From: Myxococcales bacterium
GTDB lineage: Bacteria > Myxococcota_A > Bradymonadia > REDH01
Assembly: GCA_020633625.1 (NCBI GenBank)
Contig: JACKDJ010000021.1
Span: 20,512-84,511 of the forward strand
DNA: 64,000 nucleotides
Direction: 5' to 3'
Each line of letters begins with the position of its first letter. Position 1 is the stretch's first letter. Positions 49,995-58,351 of this stretch are shown here, in pieces. The notes beneath the pieces were generated by a model, which was not told where the DNA came from, did not search any database, and saw only the letters and a program-made list of their open reading frames with translations. A program made the translations under genes and the position numbers.

Positions 49995-51787
49995 GGCTCG
50001 CTGTCCGCGTCGCCCTCCCGCTCGAGGAACCGGAACACCGTGCGCGGGTCCACGCCGAGATCGCGCGCCGTCTGCGTCCGGTTCCCCCCGTTCAGCTCGA
50101 GGGCGCGGAGGATGTACTGGCGCTGCCACGCCTCTCGAGCGTCGGCGAGCGGCTCGATGACCGGGCTCCCGTCGGGGGGGAGGTCCAGGTCGTCGGCCCC
50201 GAGACCCGGCCGCTCCGAGAGCAACACGGCCTTCTTGATGGTGTTCTCGAGCTGCCGGATGTTGCCGGGCCAAGGCGCCTTACGCAGCGCCACAATCGCG
50301 TCGTGGTTGAAGCGCCGCTTGGTCGAGCCAAACTCTTCGACGAAGCGGTCCAGGAAGTATCGCGCCATCATCTCGATGTCGTCACCGCGCTCGCGGAGCG
50401 GCGGCAGCGTCAGCGTCACGACGTTCAGCCGGTAGTACAGGTCCTCGCGGAACGTGCCGGCGGCGATCATCGCGGGCAGGTCCCGATGCGTCGCGGCGAG
50501 CACGCGGATGTCGACCGCCTCGGCGCGGTTGTCGCCGACGCGCGTCACCACCCGCTCCTGAATCGCCCGCAGGATCTTCACTTGCAGAGCGGGCGGCATC
50601 TCGCCGATCTCGTCGAGGAAGAGCGTGCCTCTGTGCGCCGCCTGAAAGCGTCCCGCTCGGCTCGACGACGCGCCGGTGAACGCCCCACGCACGTGACCGA
50701 ACAGCTCCGACTCGAGGAGATTCTCGGGGATCGCGCCGCAGTTGATCGTGACGAACGGGCCGTCGGAACGGCGCGACCGCGTGTGGAGCTCACGCGCGAT
50801 CAGCTCCTTCCCCGTGCCCGTCTCGCCGAGGATCAGCACGGACACGTCCGTCGCTGCGACCCGCTCCACGCGTCGGTACACCTCGCGCATCGCGTCGCAC
50901 GCGCCGATCATGTGGCCGAAGCGCATCACGTCGATCCGCTCGCGCAGCTTCGCGTTGTCGCTCCGCAGCTCGTCCAGAAGCAGCGCCTTCGCCAGAATCA
51001 AGCTCGCCTGCGCGGCGTAGATCGTCAGCGTCGAGAGGTGCTCCTGAGTGAACAGGTTCACGATGTTGTCGTTGCCGACGTAGATCAGCCCGAGCACGCG
51101 ATCGCGGTCGATCAGCGGGACGCACATCACGCTGCAAAGGCGCAGGTTCACCACCGAGCGGCTGCCGCCGAACTCATCGTCGTTCAGCGCGTCGGCCACG
51201 ATCAGCGGCCTGCGAGTCTGGATCACGGTCCGGACGAGACTGTCGGACAGGTGCTCGATCGCGTCCGCGACGTTCGCGCGGTCGAGGCGACGCGCCACCT
51301 TCACGTCCAACGTGTCGCCATCTGCCAAGATCAGGAACCCGCTGTCCGCCTGGGTCAGCGCGATGATCGAGTCCATCAACTCTTCGAGCAGCGCGTCGAC
51401 CGGAAGGTCGCTCAGGAGCTTCTGCGAGAACTCGAGGATCCTGCGGTACGAGCTCGCCAGAGACGACTCCTCCGCCTTCGCGCGCTCCACGCTCGCCTGG
51501 TACAGGTGGAACGTCGCGCACGTCTCGCCGATCAGCAGCTCGTCGCCGTGCTCCAAGACGTGTCGGGCCCGCGGGCGCCCGTTCACGACAATCTCTGCGT
51601 CCGGCGCGAGGCACTGCAGCGTGAACGCCCGGCCGTCGAAGCGAACCAGCGCGTGCGTATCCGCCACCGTGGGGTCTCGCAGCACCAGGTCGTTGTCGGG
51701 TCCCGAGCCAATGCTCGTCACGCGCTTGTGCAGCTCGAACGTGCTGGGCGCGCCCCGCCCGGCATCCTGATAAACAAGGCTAGGCAT
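49991..51787 (-). CDS. FHA-GAF sigma54-dependent transcriptional activator
   Basis: 598 aa from ATG 51787, which has GGGAGG (51792-51797) just upstream. FHA domain at about 25-95 (SIGSGPDNDLVL, VNGRPRARHVLEHGDEL), GAF at about 120-270 (DLPVDALLEELMDSI, LRLCSVMCVPLIDRDRVLG), AAA+ sigma54 domain at about 295-530 with Walker A GETGTGKE, the sigma54 loop GAFTGA and GTLFLDEIGEMP, and a Fis-type HTH at the end (LNGGNRTQTARDLGVDP). It would open sigma54 promoters in response to a phosphorylated partner or a small-molecule cue. Same strand as the Ser/Thr kinase upstream. Confidence 0.95.
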   Translation of the reverse strand: MPSLVYQDAGRGAPSTFELHKRVTSIGSGPDNDLVLRDPTVADTHALVRFDGRAFTLQCLAPDAEIVVNGRPRARHVLEHGDELLIGETCATFHLYQASVERAKAEESSLASSYRRILEFSQKLLSDLPVDALLEELMDSIIALTQADSGFLILADGDTLDVKVARRLDRANVADAIEHLSDSLVRTVIQTRRPLIVADALNDDEFGGSRSVVNLRLCSVMCVPLIDRDRVLGLIYVGNDNIVNLFTQEHLSTLTIYAAQASLILAKALLLDELRSDNAKLRERIDVMRFGHMIGACDAMREVYRRVERVAATDVSVLILGETGTGKELIARELHTRSRRSDGPFVTINCGAIPENLLESELFGHVRGAFTGASSSRAGRFQAAHRGTLFLDEIGEMPPALQVKILRAIQERVVTRVGDNRAEAVDIRVLAATHRDLPAMIAAGTFREDLYYRLNVVTLTLPPLRERGDDIEMMARYFLDRFVEEFGSTKRRFNHDAIVALRKAPWPGNIRQLENTIKKAVLLSERPGLGADDLDLPPDGSPVIEPLADAREAWQRQYILRALELNGGNRTQTARDLGVDPRTVFRFLEREGDADSEP

Positions 51788-51814
51788 CGCGCCTCCCGGT
51801 CGCGCGCCCACCGC

Positions 51815-52768
51815 TCATCGCGCCACCGCGAACACGGGAACAAGCCTCACCGTCCACCCGCGGCCGCGCGCACGGGCGTCGGTCCCAGAGATCTCCGGCG
51901 GCGGCTCCGAGAGCCGCCGATACTGCACGCGCTCGGTGTCGGAGTGCGTCGCCAACCCGTGCGCGACGTTCACGACGACGAGCGAACAGAACGCCGATGC
52001 CAGCGCGAGCTGCGCGGTCCCGCGGCGCCGCGCTCTCTCCGGGTTGTCGAAGAACCCAGACGCGTCGCGCGCGACCTCGTTGGACAAGTACATCGACACC
52101 ATCCCGACTCCGAGCGCCGTCTCCGACACCAGATACGCGAGCCCGGGTCGGGGCCGTTCGGAGGCGAGAAAACCGTAACCGAACGGAAGCATCGATACCA
52201 AGCGGCTCTGCTCACGGACCTCGCGTTCGACGTACACGGTCGTGGCGGCGGTCGACTCCGCGATCAGGGCGTCGAGCTCGACCGCGTGCGCAGCACGCAC
52301 CGCCTCCAGCCGCTCGATCACGCGCGGAGGGACCACCAGCGGATCGAGCCGGAGGCGCGGCTCGAGCCGGAGCGCCGCCAAGAACGCCGCGTCCGCGACC
52401 GCCTCACGTCCGGTAAAGTGAGCCGCTGTCCCCAGCAGCGTGTGCCCCCGCACTAGCGCCGCCCTGTCCGCGTCTGGGATCTCCGGAGCACTCAGCAGCG
52501 GCTCCAACGTCGCGACGACGTCGGGGTAGTCGCCGTACACGAACGCGTTCTCGGCAAACCGGAGCGCCGACTCGAGCTGCTCCAGCGTCTCGATCGCGCC
52601 GCTCGCTGCGCCGTCGCTGCCCTGCACGTCGCTCGGCTCGCCGCCAGACGACGACACATCCACCGTGGCGCCGCCGAACGTACCCTCCGCTGCCGCCTCG
52701 CGATCCACGCCCACCGCGGCCGCAAGAGCCACGGTGAGGGCGAGCGTTCTGGCGAGCGGACTTCGCAT
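51815..52768 (-). CDS. Secreted TPR-like protein with C-terminal membrane segments
   Basis: 317 aa from ATG 52768 (signal LARTLALTVALAAAVGV). Ser/Gly linker, then a helical TPR-like region (AENAFVYGDYPDVVATLEPLL, AALVRGHTLLGTAAHFTGRE). A C-terminal part holds hydrophobic segments (LAYLVSETALGVGMVSMYL, LALASAFCSLVVVNVAHGL). Similar TPR plus DUF-type proteins occur next to Ser/Thr kinases in myxobacteria. It lies 27 bases before the sigma54 activator and 114 after the kinase, in the same direction. Confidence 0.8.
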   Translation of the reverse strand: MRSPLARTLALTVALAAAVGVDREAAAEGTFGGATVDVSSSGGEPSDVQGSDGAASGAIETLEQLESALRFAENAFVYGDYPDVVATLEPLLSAPEIPDADRAALVRGHTLLGTAAHFTGREAVADAAFLAALRLEPRLRLDPLVVPPRVIERLEAVRAAHAVELDALIAESTAATTVYVEREVREQSRLVSMLPFGYGFLASERPRPGLAYLVSETALGVGMVSMYLSNEVARDASGFFDNPERARRRGTAQLALASAFCSLVVVNVAHGLATHSDTERVQYRRLSEPPPEISGTDARARGRGWTVRLVPVFAVAR

Positions 52769-52882
52769 CGAGACGGTCTTAGCCGATCCTCTGACGCGGG
52801 CCAACGCGACACGCGCCGTGCCCACAACGCACACACCCCATGCCGTGCGCCGCCCGCCGCCACCGGCTGGGCGGCCGCCGGG

Positions 52883-54979
52883 CTAGAACGGAGCCTCGTA
52901 CGGCACCGTCTGCTCTGTACGAACCTGCAGACGGACCCGCGTCGGCGCACCGACCGGAGGGATCAACTCGAGATCGACCCACCGCTCCGGGCGCTCCCCC
53001 GGGATCGGAATCACAATCCGCTCCGACGTACTGTAGATTCTCCCGTCCAGAACGACGCGGCCCTCCTGGCGCGCGTTCACGAGCACGTACCCCGCCGGCC
53101 ACGGCACCCGGAAGCTGAACTGGTTCGACCCGCCCTCGCGGACGACGAACCGCTCGATGAGCCTGCCGGCCTGCAGACCGGGAACGTTGAGCTCGATCGT
53201 GTGAACCCCGGGGCCGAGCGGCACCGTGCCGTGCAGCTCGCCGGCGGCGCCGCGCTCCACGCCATCTAGCCGCACCATTGCGGCCGGCGGAAACAGCCGA
53301 AGCGTCACGTCCAGGAGCACCGGCTCGGCCTCCGCCGCTGACTCGCGCGGCGTCGGTGCGACGACGCCGCCGGCGTCCGCAACGCGCGCCACAGCCCGCT
53401 CGGCGGCGCGTGGGAGCGGACGCGCCGGGCGCCTCGCCGCGTCGGCAATCCGGTTCTGCGGCGGGTCGGCCGCCGTCGCTTCCGCGACCTCGAGCGCCGA
53501 CTCCATGACCCGCTGCGCCGTGGCGCCGGCCAGCCCCGACGCGCGCCCAATCTCGACGATCGCCTGGGCGGCCTCGAACGCGGGGTCTGCGGCCGCGGGC
53601 GATAGCGGCACGACCACCGGCGCCGCGGCGATCTCGGCAGGCCCCGCGGACCGGCGCGCCGCAGGGTCCCCGCGGCCTGCGAGCCCGGCGACGAGCAGGA
53701 CACCGGCCGCGACGACGCCAGCGACCGACAGCGCGGCCCTCCAGATCGACGCGCGACGCCTCGCGGCGGCGACACCCGACAGGACCGCCGTCGCCGCCGC
53801 GCTCTTCGGATCCAGCGCGAGGAGCTGGTCGGCAAGCGCGATCGCCACAGCCATCTTTCGCGCGGCCATCGCCTCGCGCGCCAGCCGGTCGAGCGCCGTC
53901 GTGAGCCGCGTCATGGCGGCCGCCTCATAGTCGTCGGGGGCGGCGAAGAACGCCGAGAGCTCGTGCCGGATGTCGGCAAACCCGACCTTCGCGAGCCACT
54001 CGCGCAGGTCTTCCGCCAACCCGCTCGCCGTCTGATAGCGGTCGTCGGGCGACGTCTCGAGGCACTTCCCGATGATCCGCTCGAGCCTCGCGCCGACGCG
54101 AGGGTTGAGCGCCGTCGGCGCCGGGTAGGTCCCCGTCAGGATCGCGTTCAAGATCACGGCCGGGTTGCGACCCTCGAACGGGAGGCGCCCGGTGGTCACG
54201 AAGTAGAGCACGGTGCCGAGGGCGAAGATGTCGACGCGCGGGTCGACCGGGTGGCCCTCGATCGCCTCCGGGCTCATGTGCGCCGGCGATCCGATCACGG
54301 CACCGGTGGCCGTGAGCGTGTTGTGATCGAGGATCCGCGCGAGGCCGAAGTCCATGAGCTTGGTGACGCCGCCTGGCGCGATCATCACGTTCTCGGGCTT
54401 CACATCGCGGTGGATGATCCCGGCGGCGTGCGCGTGGGCGAGCGCGTCGGCGAGCTCTACGCAGACCAGCGCGCCGATCTCCGGAATCCCGAACCCTCTC
54501 CGCGACACGAACTCGCGCAGCGTCTCGCCCTCGATCAGCTCCGCAGCGATGTACCCGACGGGCGCCGTCGGCGACGAGAACCCATAGACCGACAGGATGT
54601 TCGGGTGCTGCAGCCGCGCGACCGCGCGCGCCTCCCGCTCGAACCGCTCTCGGTTCTCTTCGCGGCCGGCGATGTGGTCGTGGAGGATCTTGAGCGCCAC
54701 CTGCCGCCCCAGACGCATGTCCTCGGCGCGGTAGACCGTCGCCATGCCGCCCGAGCCCAGCTCGTCGACGATCCTGTAGTTGTCGACCACTCCAAGCTGG
54801 CGCACGGCGCGCTGCGCGCCCGACCGAGAGGCGCTGGCGCCTGGCGAGAGCGGTGGCGGTGTCGGGCTCGCGTCCTGGCTCGGATCGGGGCGGTTGGTCC
54901 ACCGCGCGGGCCCGGAGGCAGCGCCCGCGATTGTTCCGCGACGCTCGGTTGTTGTAGAGTCGACTGGGGTGATGCCCAT
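52883..54979 (-). CDS. Hanks-type Ser/Thr protein kinase with periplasmic PEGA-like domain
   Basis: 698 aa. Pro/Ser-rich N-terminus, kinase domain at about 68-330: GSGGMATVYRAED, VALKIL (Lys), HRDVKPENVM, LMDFGLAR and GSPAHMSPEA (a variant of APE). Then a helical part, one transmembrane helix (LSVAGVVAAGVLLVAGLAG, about 435), an Ala/Pro region and a C-terminal PEGA-like beta domain (MVRLDGVERGAAGELHG, GVHTIELNVPGLQAG). It could phosphorylate the FHA partner encoded downstream. Starts 48 bases from the divergent lipoprotein gene. Confidence 0.95.
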   Translation of the reverse strand: MGITPVDSTTTERRGTIAGAASGPARWTNRPDPSQDASPTPPPLSPGASASRSGAQRAVRQLGVVDNYRIVDELGSGGMATVYRAEDMRLGRQVALKILHDHIAGREENRERFEREARAVARLQHPNILSVYGFSSPTAPVGYIAAELIEGETLREFVSRRGFGIPEIGALVCVELADALAHAHAAGIIHRDVKPENVMIAPGGVTKLMDFGLARILDHNTLTATGAVIGSPAHMSPEAIEGHPVDPRVDIFALGTVLYFVTTGRLPFEGRNPAVILNAILTGTYPAPTALNPRVGARLERIIGKCLETSPDDRYQTASGLAEDLREWLAKVGFADIRHELSAFFAAPDDYEAAAMTRLTTALDRLAREAMAARKMAVAIALADQLLALDPKSAAATAVLSGVAAARRRASIWRAALSVAGVVAAGVLLVAGLAGRGDPAARRSAGPAEIAAAPVVVPLSPAAADPAFEAAQAIVEIGRASGLAGATAQRVMESALEVAEATAADPPQNRIADAARRPARPLPRAAERAVARVADAGGVVAPTPRESAAEAEPVLLDVTLRLFPPAAMVRLDGVERGAAGELHGTVPLGPGVHTIELNVPGLQAGRLIERFVVREGGSNQFSFRVPWPAGYVLVNARQEGRVVLDGRIYSTSERIVIPIPGERPERWVDLELIPPVGAPTRVRLQVRTEQTVPYEAPF

Positions 54980-55027
54980 GAGCGACGCCGAGAGAGACCC
55001 GACCCGATGCTAAGCGAAGCGATCCCT

Positions 55028-55561
55028 ATGTCACAACGCAGAAACACCCTCACGCTGCTCATCGCAGCGGCCGCGCTCGTCGCGACCGGCTGCCAGGCGC
55101 CCACGAGCACCGCGACCTCGGGCACTGAGGCCGCCGCCCCCGCCGGGCCCCCGGCCTTCCGCCCCGCGGAGCCCGCGCCGACGCCCACGCCGACGCCGAT
55201 CCCGGCCGCTGCCGCCGAAGAGGCTCCGAACCACAAGGTCGAGGCCCGGTTCGAGCGCGACGCCGATGGCGCCTTGCGACTCATCGCGACCGTCACGCCC
55301 GAGGCGGGATACCACGTCAACACCGAGCCAAACTTCCCGTGGCGGCTCGCGATCGCCAGCGATGCCCCGATCGCCGCCGGCGTGATGCAAGGGCGCGCCG
55401 ACGCGGTCGCCATCGACGAGAACCGCGCCGAGTTCGCCGTGCGCGCCCCCGACCCGGGCACCGCCGCGGAGGTCAACGGCACGCTGCGACTCGGCGTGTG
55501 CAACGACGAAGGCTGCGTCAACGTGAACGCACCCGTCGTCTGGTCGGTGACGGCGCTCTGA
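55028..55561 (+). CDS. Lipoprotein with DsbD-N/TlpD-like C-terminal domain
   Basis: 177 aa from ATG 55028 (55007 also possible, adding seven residues). Signal with lipobox (LLIAAAALVATGC). Pro/Thr/Ala linker with a TPTPTP run, then a beta domain of about 110 residues (RFERDADGALRLIATVTPEAG, YHVNTEPNFPWRL) ending LGVCNDEGCVNVNAPVVWSV, with a C-x4-C pair in the place used by DsbD-N-type domains. Possible thiol-redox role at the membrane. Its stop overlaps the PrkA start codon (CTGA). Confidence 0.78.
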   Translation: MSQRRNTLTLLIAAAALVATGCQAPTSTATSGTEAAAPAGPPAFRPAEPAPTPTPTPIPAAAAEEAPNHKVEARFERDADGALRLIATVTPEAGYHVNTEPNFPWRLAIASDAPIAAGVMQGRADAVAIDENRAEFAVRAPDPGTAAEVNGTLRLGVCNDEGCVNVNAPVVWSVTAL

Positions 55562-57789
55562 GCGACCACAGCAAAGCAGCCCCGACCGGCGCGCAGCTCG
55601 TCGCCGACGCCAGCGCGACGCTTCGCCGCGCGTTCGAGCTCGACCAGCGCCTGCTGTCGTTCGACCAGTTCGTCGACCTCGTCCGCGAGAACCCGGCGCG
55701 CCACGCGCGAAACTCGGCGCAGTATCTGCTCGACGCGATCCGCCACTTCGGAGACGCGCCGTCGCGGGACCCCGAGCTGCGACGACTCTCCCTCTTCGAC
55801 GCGCCGTTTGACGACGCGACCGACCGTGTCCTCGGGAATGAAGCCACGCAACAGGAGCTCGTCCGCGCGCTCGAACGATTCGTCCGCGAGCGCCGAATCA
55901 ACCGGCTGATCCTCGTTCACGGACCAAACGGCTCGGCGAAATCGTCGCTCGTGTCGTGCCTGATGCGAGCACTCGAGGCGTACTCGCGGACCGACGAAGG
56001 GGCGCTCTATCGGTTCAACTGGGTGTTCCCGTCGTCGCAGTCCGAGGGCGGCAAGATCGGGTTCGACCGGCGCGCAGACGCACCGCTCGGCGCGGGATCG
56101 TACGCGTTCCTCGACGACCGCCTGATCGACTGCAAGCTCCCATCGGAGCACAACGACAACCCCCTGTTCCTGCTCCCGCGCGACGCGCGCGCCGCCCTCC
56201 TCGACGCGTCGCTCGGTGGGACGGGGTTCGTGCTGAGCGACACAATCCGCCGCGGTGACCTCGGGCACCGCTCCCGTGCCGTCTTCGACGCTCTCCTCGC
56301 CGCCTACCGCGGTGACTTCGCGGAGGTGGTCCGCCACGTCCAAGTCGAGCGCTTCCACATCTCGAAGCGCTACCGCTGCGGCGCCGTCACGGTCGAGCCG
56401 CAGCTCCGCGTCGACGCTCAGCCGCGACAGCTCACCGCCGACCGCTCGCTGGCCGCCCTCCCCCGCATCCTCCAGACGCAGTCGCTGTTCGAGATCTCCG
56501 GCCCTCTCGCCGAGGGGAACCGCGGGATCATCGAATACAACGACGTCCTCAAGCGGGGGATGGAAGCAAACAAGTACCTGCTCGCCACGTCCGAGAAGGG
56601 GACCGTCGCGCTCGAGACCAGCGAGATGCACATCGACGCGCTCCTCATCGCCACCGCAAACGAGGCCTACCTCGATGCGTTCAAGCAGACGGCCGACTGG
56701 CCGAGCTACAAGGGCCGGCTCACACTGATCCGGATGCCCTACTTGCTCGACTACCGCGCAGAGCAGGAGATCTACGATCAGCAGCTCGCCGCCCTCGCGC
56801 TCGACCGACCCGTCTCCCCGCACGCGACCTGGGTCGCGGCGCTCTGGTCGGTTCTGACGAGGCTCCGCCGCCCCGTGGCCGGGGACCTCCCGCGCGATCT
56901 GCATGCCGTCGTCGACGCCCTCGGACCCATCGACAAGGCAGAGCTGATCGCTGACGGCATCACACCCGCCGGACTGGCCCCCGACCTCGCGCAGGCGCTC
57001 CGCGCTCACGCCCGCACGCTCCCGCACGCGAGCGCGGCGGTAACGGACTACGAGGGGCGCTTCGGCGCGTCTCCCCGCGAGATGAAGGCGGTCGTCCTCG
57101 ACGCTGTGCACGCCGGGACCGAGCTGGTGTCGGCCGACCACGTCTTCGACGCGATCCGACGGCTCGTCGCTGACCCGTCGCTGCACGACTGGCTGCAGCT
57201 CGAGCCCGAAGGGCAGTACCGCCGCCCGGAAGCGCTCATCGAGGCCGTCCGCGAGCGCTATCTCGACCGGCTGGAGCGTGAGACGGAAGAGGCGTCGGGG
57301 CTCGTCGACCCGGCCGAGTACCTGCGGCTGCTAGAGCGGTACGTCGCGCACGCTACGCACTGGCTCCGGGGCGAGAAGCTGCGCGACGAACACACGGGCA
57401 AGGACGTCCCCGCCGACGCGGCGTTCCTCGAGCGGATCGAGAACATGCTCGGGCGCGACGAGGACGCTCAGCCGTTCCGCAGCCGCATCCTCGCGCGCGT
57501 GGCCGCGTTCCGCATCGACAACCCAACCGCTCCGGTCAGCATCGAGACCCTGTTCTCGGACCTGCTCGCCCGCATGCGTGCCCACGACTACGCTGAGCGT
57601 CGGCGCGCCGTCGACCGCATCGCGCGCGACATGGTGCACCTCATCGATGGCGACGACCTCTCTTCCGAGGACGCCGAGCCGGCAGCCGCGATGCTCTCGG
57701 CCCTCACCGAGCGCTTCGGGTACCACCGGGCGACGGCGCGGGACGCCGTCTCGGCGCTGCTGCGCGACCGCCGGCGCGCCATCGAGTGA
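55558..57789 (+). CDS. prkA: PrkA-family serine protein kinase / AAA+ protein
   Basis: 743 aa from CTG 55558, which overlaps the lipoprotein stop as CTGA. The only ordinary start nearby, GTG 55498, adds 20 residues of Arg-rich sequence inside the previous gene. PrkA landmarks: LSFDQFVDLVRENPARHARN, then Walker A LVHGPNGSAKSSLV, FNWVFPSS, GIIEYNDVLKRG (as in PrkA AAA+ core) and LIATANEAYLDAFK. PrkA proteins combine an AAA+ core and a kinase-like C-terminal region. It is longer than E. coli PrkA (about 640 aa). Usual partners yeaH and spoVR are not adjacent. Confidence 0.88.
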   Translation: MSDHSKAAPTGAQLVADASATLRRAFELDQRLLSFDQFVDLVRENPARHARNSAQYLLDAIRHFGDAPSRDPELRRLSLFDAPFDDATDRVLGNEATQQELVRALERFVRERRINRLILVHGPNGSAKSSLVSCLMRALEAYSRTDEGALYRFNWVFPSSQSEGGKIGFDRRADAPLGAGSYAFLDDRLIDCKLPSEHNDNPLFLLPRDARAALLDASLGGTGFVLSDTIRRGDLGHRSRAVFDALLAAYRGDFAEVVRHVQVERFHISKRYRCGAVTVEPQLRVDAQPRQLTADRSLAALPRILQTQSLFEISGPLAEGNRGIIEYNDVLKRGMEANKYLLATSEKGTVALETSEMHIDALLIATANEAYLDAFKQTADWPSYKGRLTLIRMPYLLDYRAEQEIYDQQLAALALDRPVSPHATWVAALWSVLTRLRRPVAGDLPRDLHAVVDALGPIDKAELIADGITPAGLAPDLAQALRAHARTLPHASAAVTDYEGRFGASPREMKAVVLDAVHAGTELVSADHVFDAIRRLVADPSLHDWLQLEPEGQYRRPEALIEAVRERYLDRLERETEEASGLVDPAEYLRLLERYVAHATHWLRGEKLRDEHTGKDVPADAAFLERIENMLGRDEDAQPFRSRILARVAAFRIDNPTAPVSIETLFSDLLARMRAHDYAERRRAVDRIARDMVHLIDGDDLSSEDAEPAAAMLSALTERFGYHRATARDAVSALLRDRRRAIE

Positions 57790-57814
57790 CGCCATTTGCC
57801 GCGGTGAGCGGCAT

Positions 57815-57844
57815 TTGACACCGGACGCTGCGTTTGATTAGAGG
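57815..57844 (+). promoter_or_regulatory. Sigma70-type promoter of the coiled-coil/OmpA operon
   Basis: TTGACA (57815-57820), 18-base spacer, TAGAGG (57839-57844). Leader of about 30 bases with GGAAGAG before ATG 57882. Confidence 0.65.
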
Positions 57845-57881
57845 GCCGATGCTACCTGCCTCCTGCCTGGAAGAGCGAAGC

Positions 57882-58349
57882 ATGTTCAACGCACTCCGAT
57901 TCGCCAGCGCCGGCGCGCTGGCGCTGGTACTCGCCGCCGCTCCGTCGGCAGCCTTCGCTCGCGATGTCGAGGACGAGCTCCGTGACGTCCTCGAAGAGGT
58001 GAACGCTCGCCTCGCGCGACTCGGAACCAGCGAGTACGCCGACGACGCCGCTCTCGAGATCGGGCAGGCCCAGCTCGAGATCGCCGAGGCCCAGGGCAAG
58101 ATCACCGCCGCCGACTACGGCTGGGCGACGATCATCATCAACCGCGTCTCCGCCCGCCTCGAGCTGATCGAGTCGATCGAGCAGCGCGCCGAGGTCGACG
58201 ACATCGCGCAGCAGCGCGAGACCGAGCTCTACTCGATCACCCAAGAGGCAGACGAGTCTCAGATCGAGCTCGAGCAGCTTCAGCTCCGCCGTGGACAGCT
58301 CCAGGACGACGTCGCCGAGATCGTCGCGGCGATGAACGAGGGACACTGA
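57882..58349 (+). CDS. Secreted coiled-coil protein
   Basis: 155 aa from ATG 57882 (signal SAGALALVLAAAPSAAFA). The mature part is almost entirely helical and charged (DVEDELRDVLEEVNARLARL, ISARLELIESIEQRAEVDD, QIELEQLQLRRGQLQDDVAE), a likely periplasmic coiled coil. Two bases before the OmpA lipoprotein gene. Could form a partner or stalk for the OmpA protein. Confidence 0.85.
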   Translation: MFNALRFASAGALALVLAAAPSAAFARDVEDELRDVLEEVNARLARLGTSEYADDAALEIGQAQLEIAEAQGKITAADYGWATIIINRVSARLELIESIEQRAEVDDIAQQRETELYSITQEADESQIELEQLQLRRGQLQDDVAEIVAAMNEGH

Positions 58350-58351
58350 CC

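Noticed and set aside
49982..52456. 824-codon open frame on the plus strand
   Set aside because: Antisense shadow of the sigma54 activator and TPR-like gene; no domain, Arg/Glu/Val bias typical of GC-rich antisense frames.
54535..57186. 883-codon open frame on the minus strand across prkA and the lipoprotein
   Set aside because: Shadow of two real plus-strand genes with recognised motifs.
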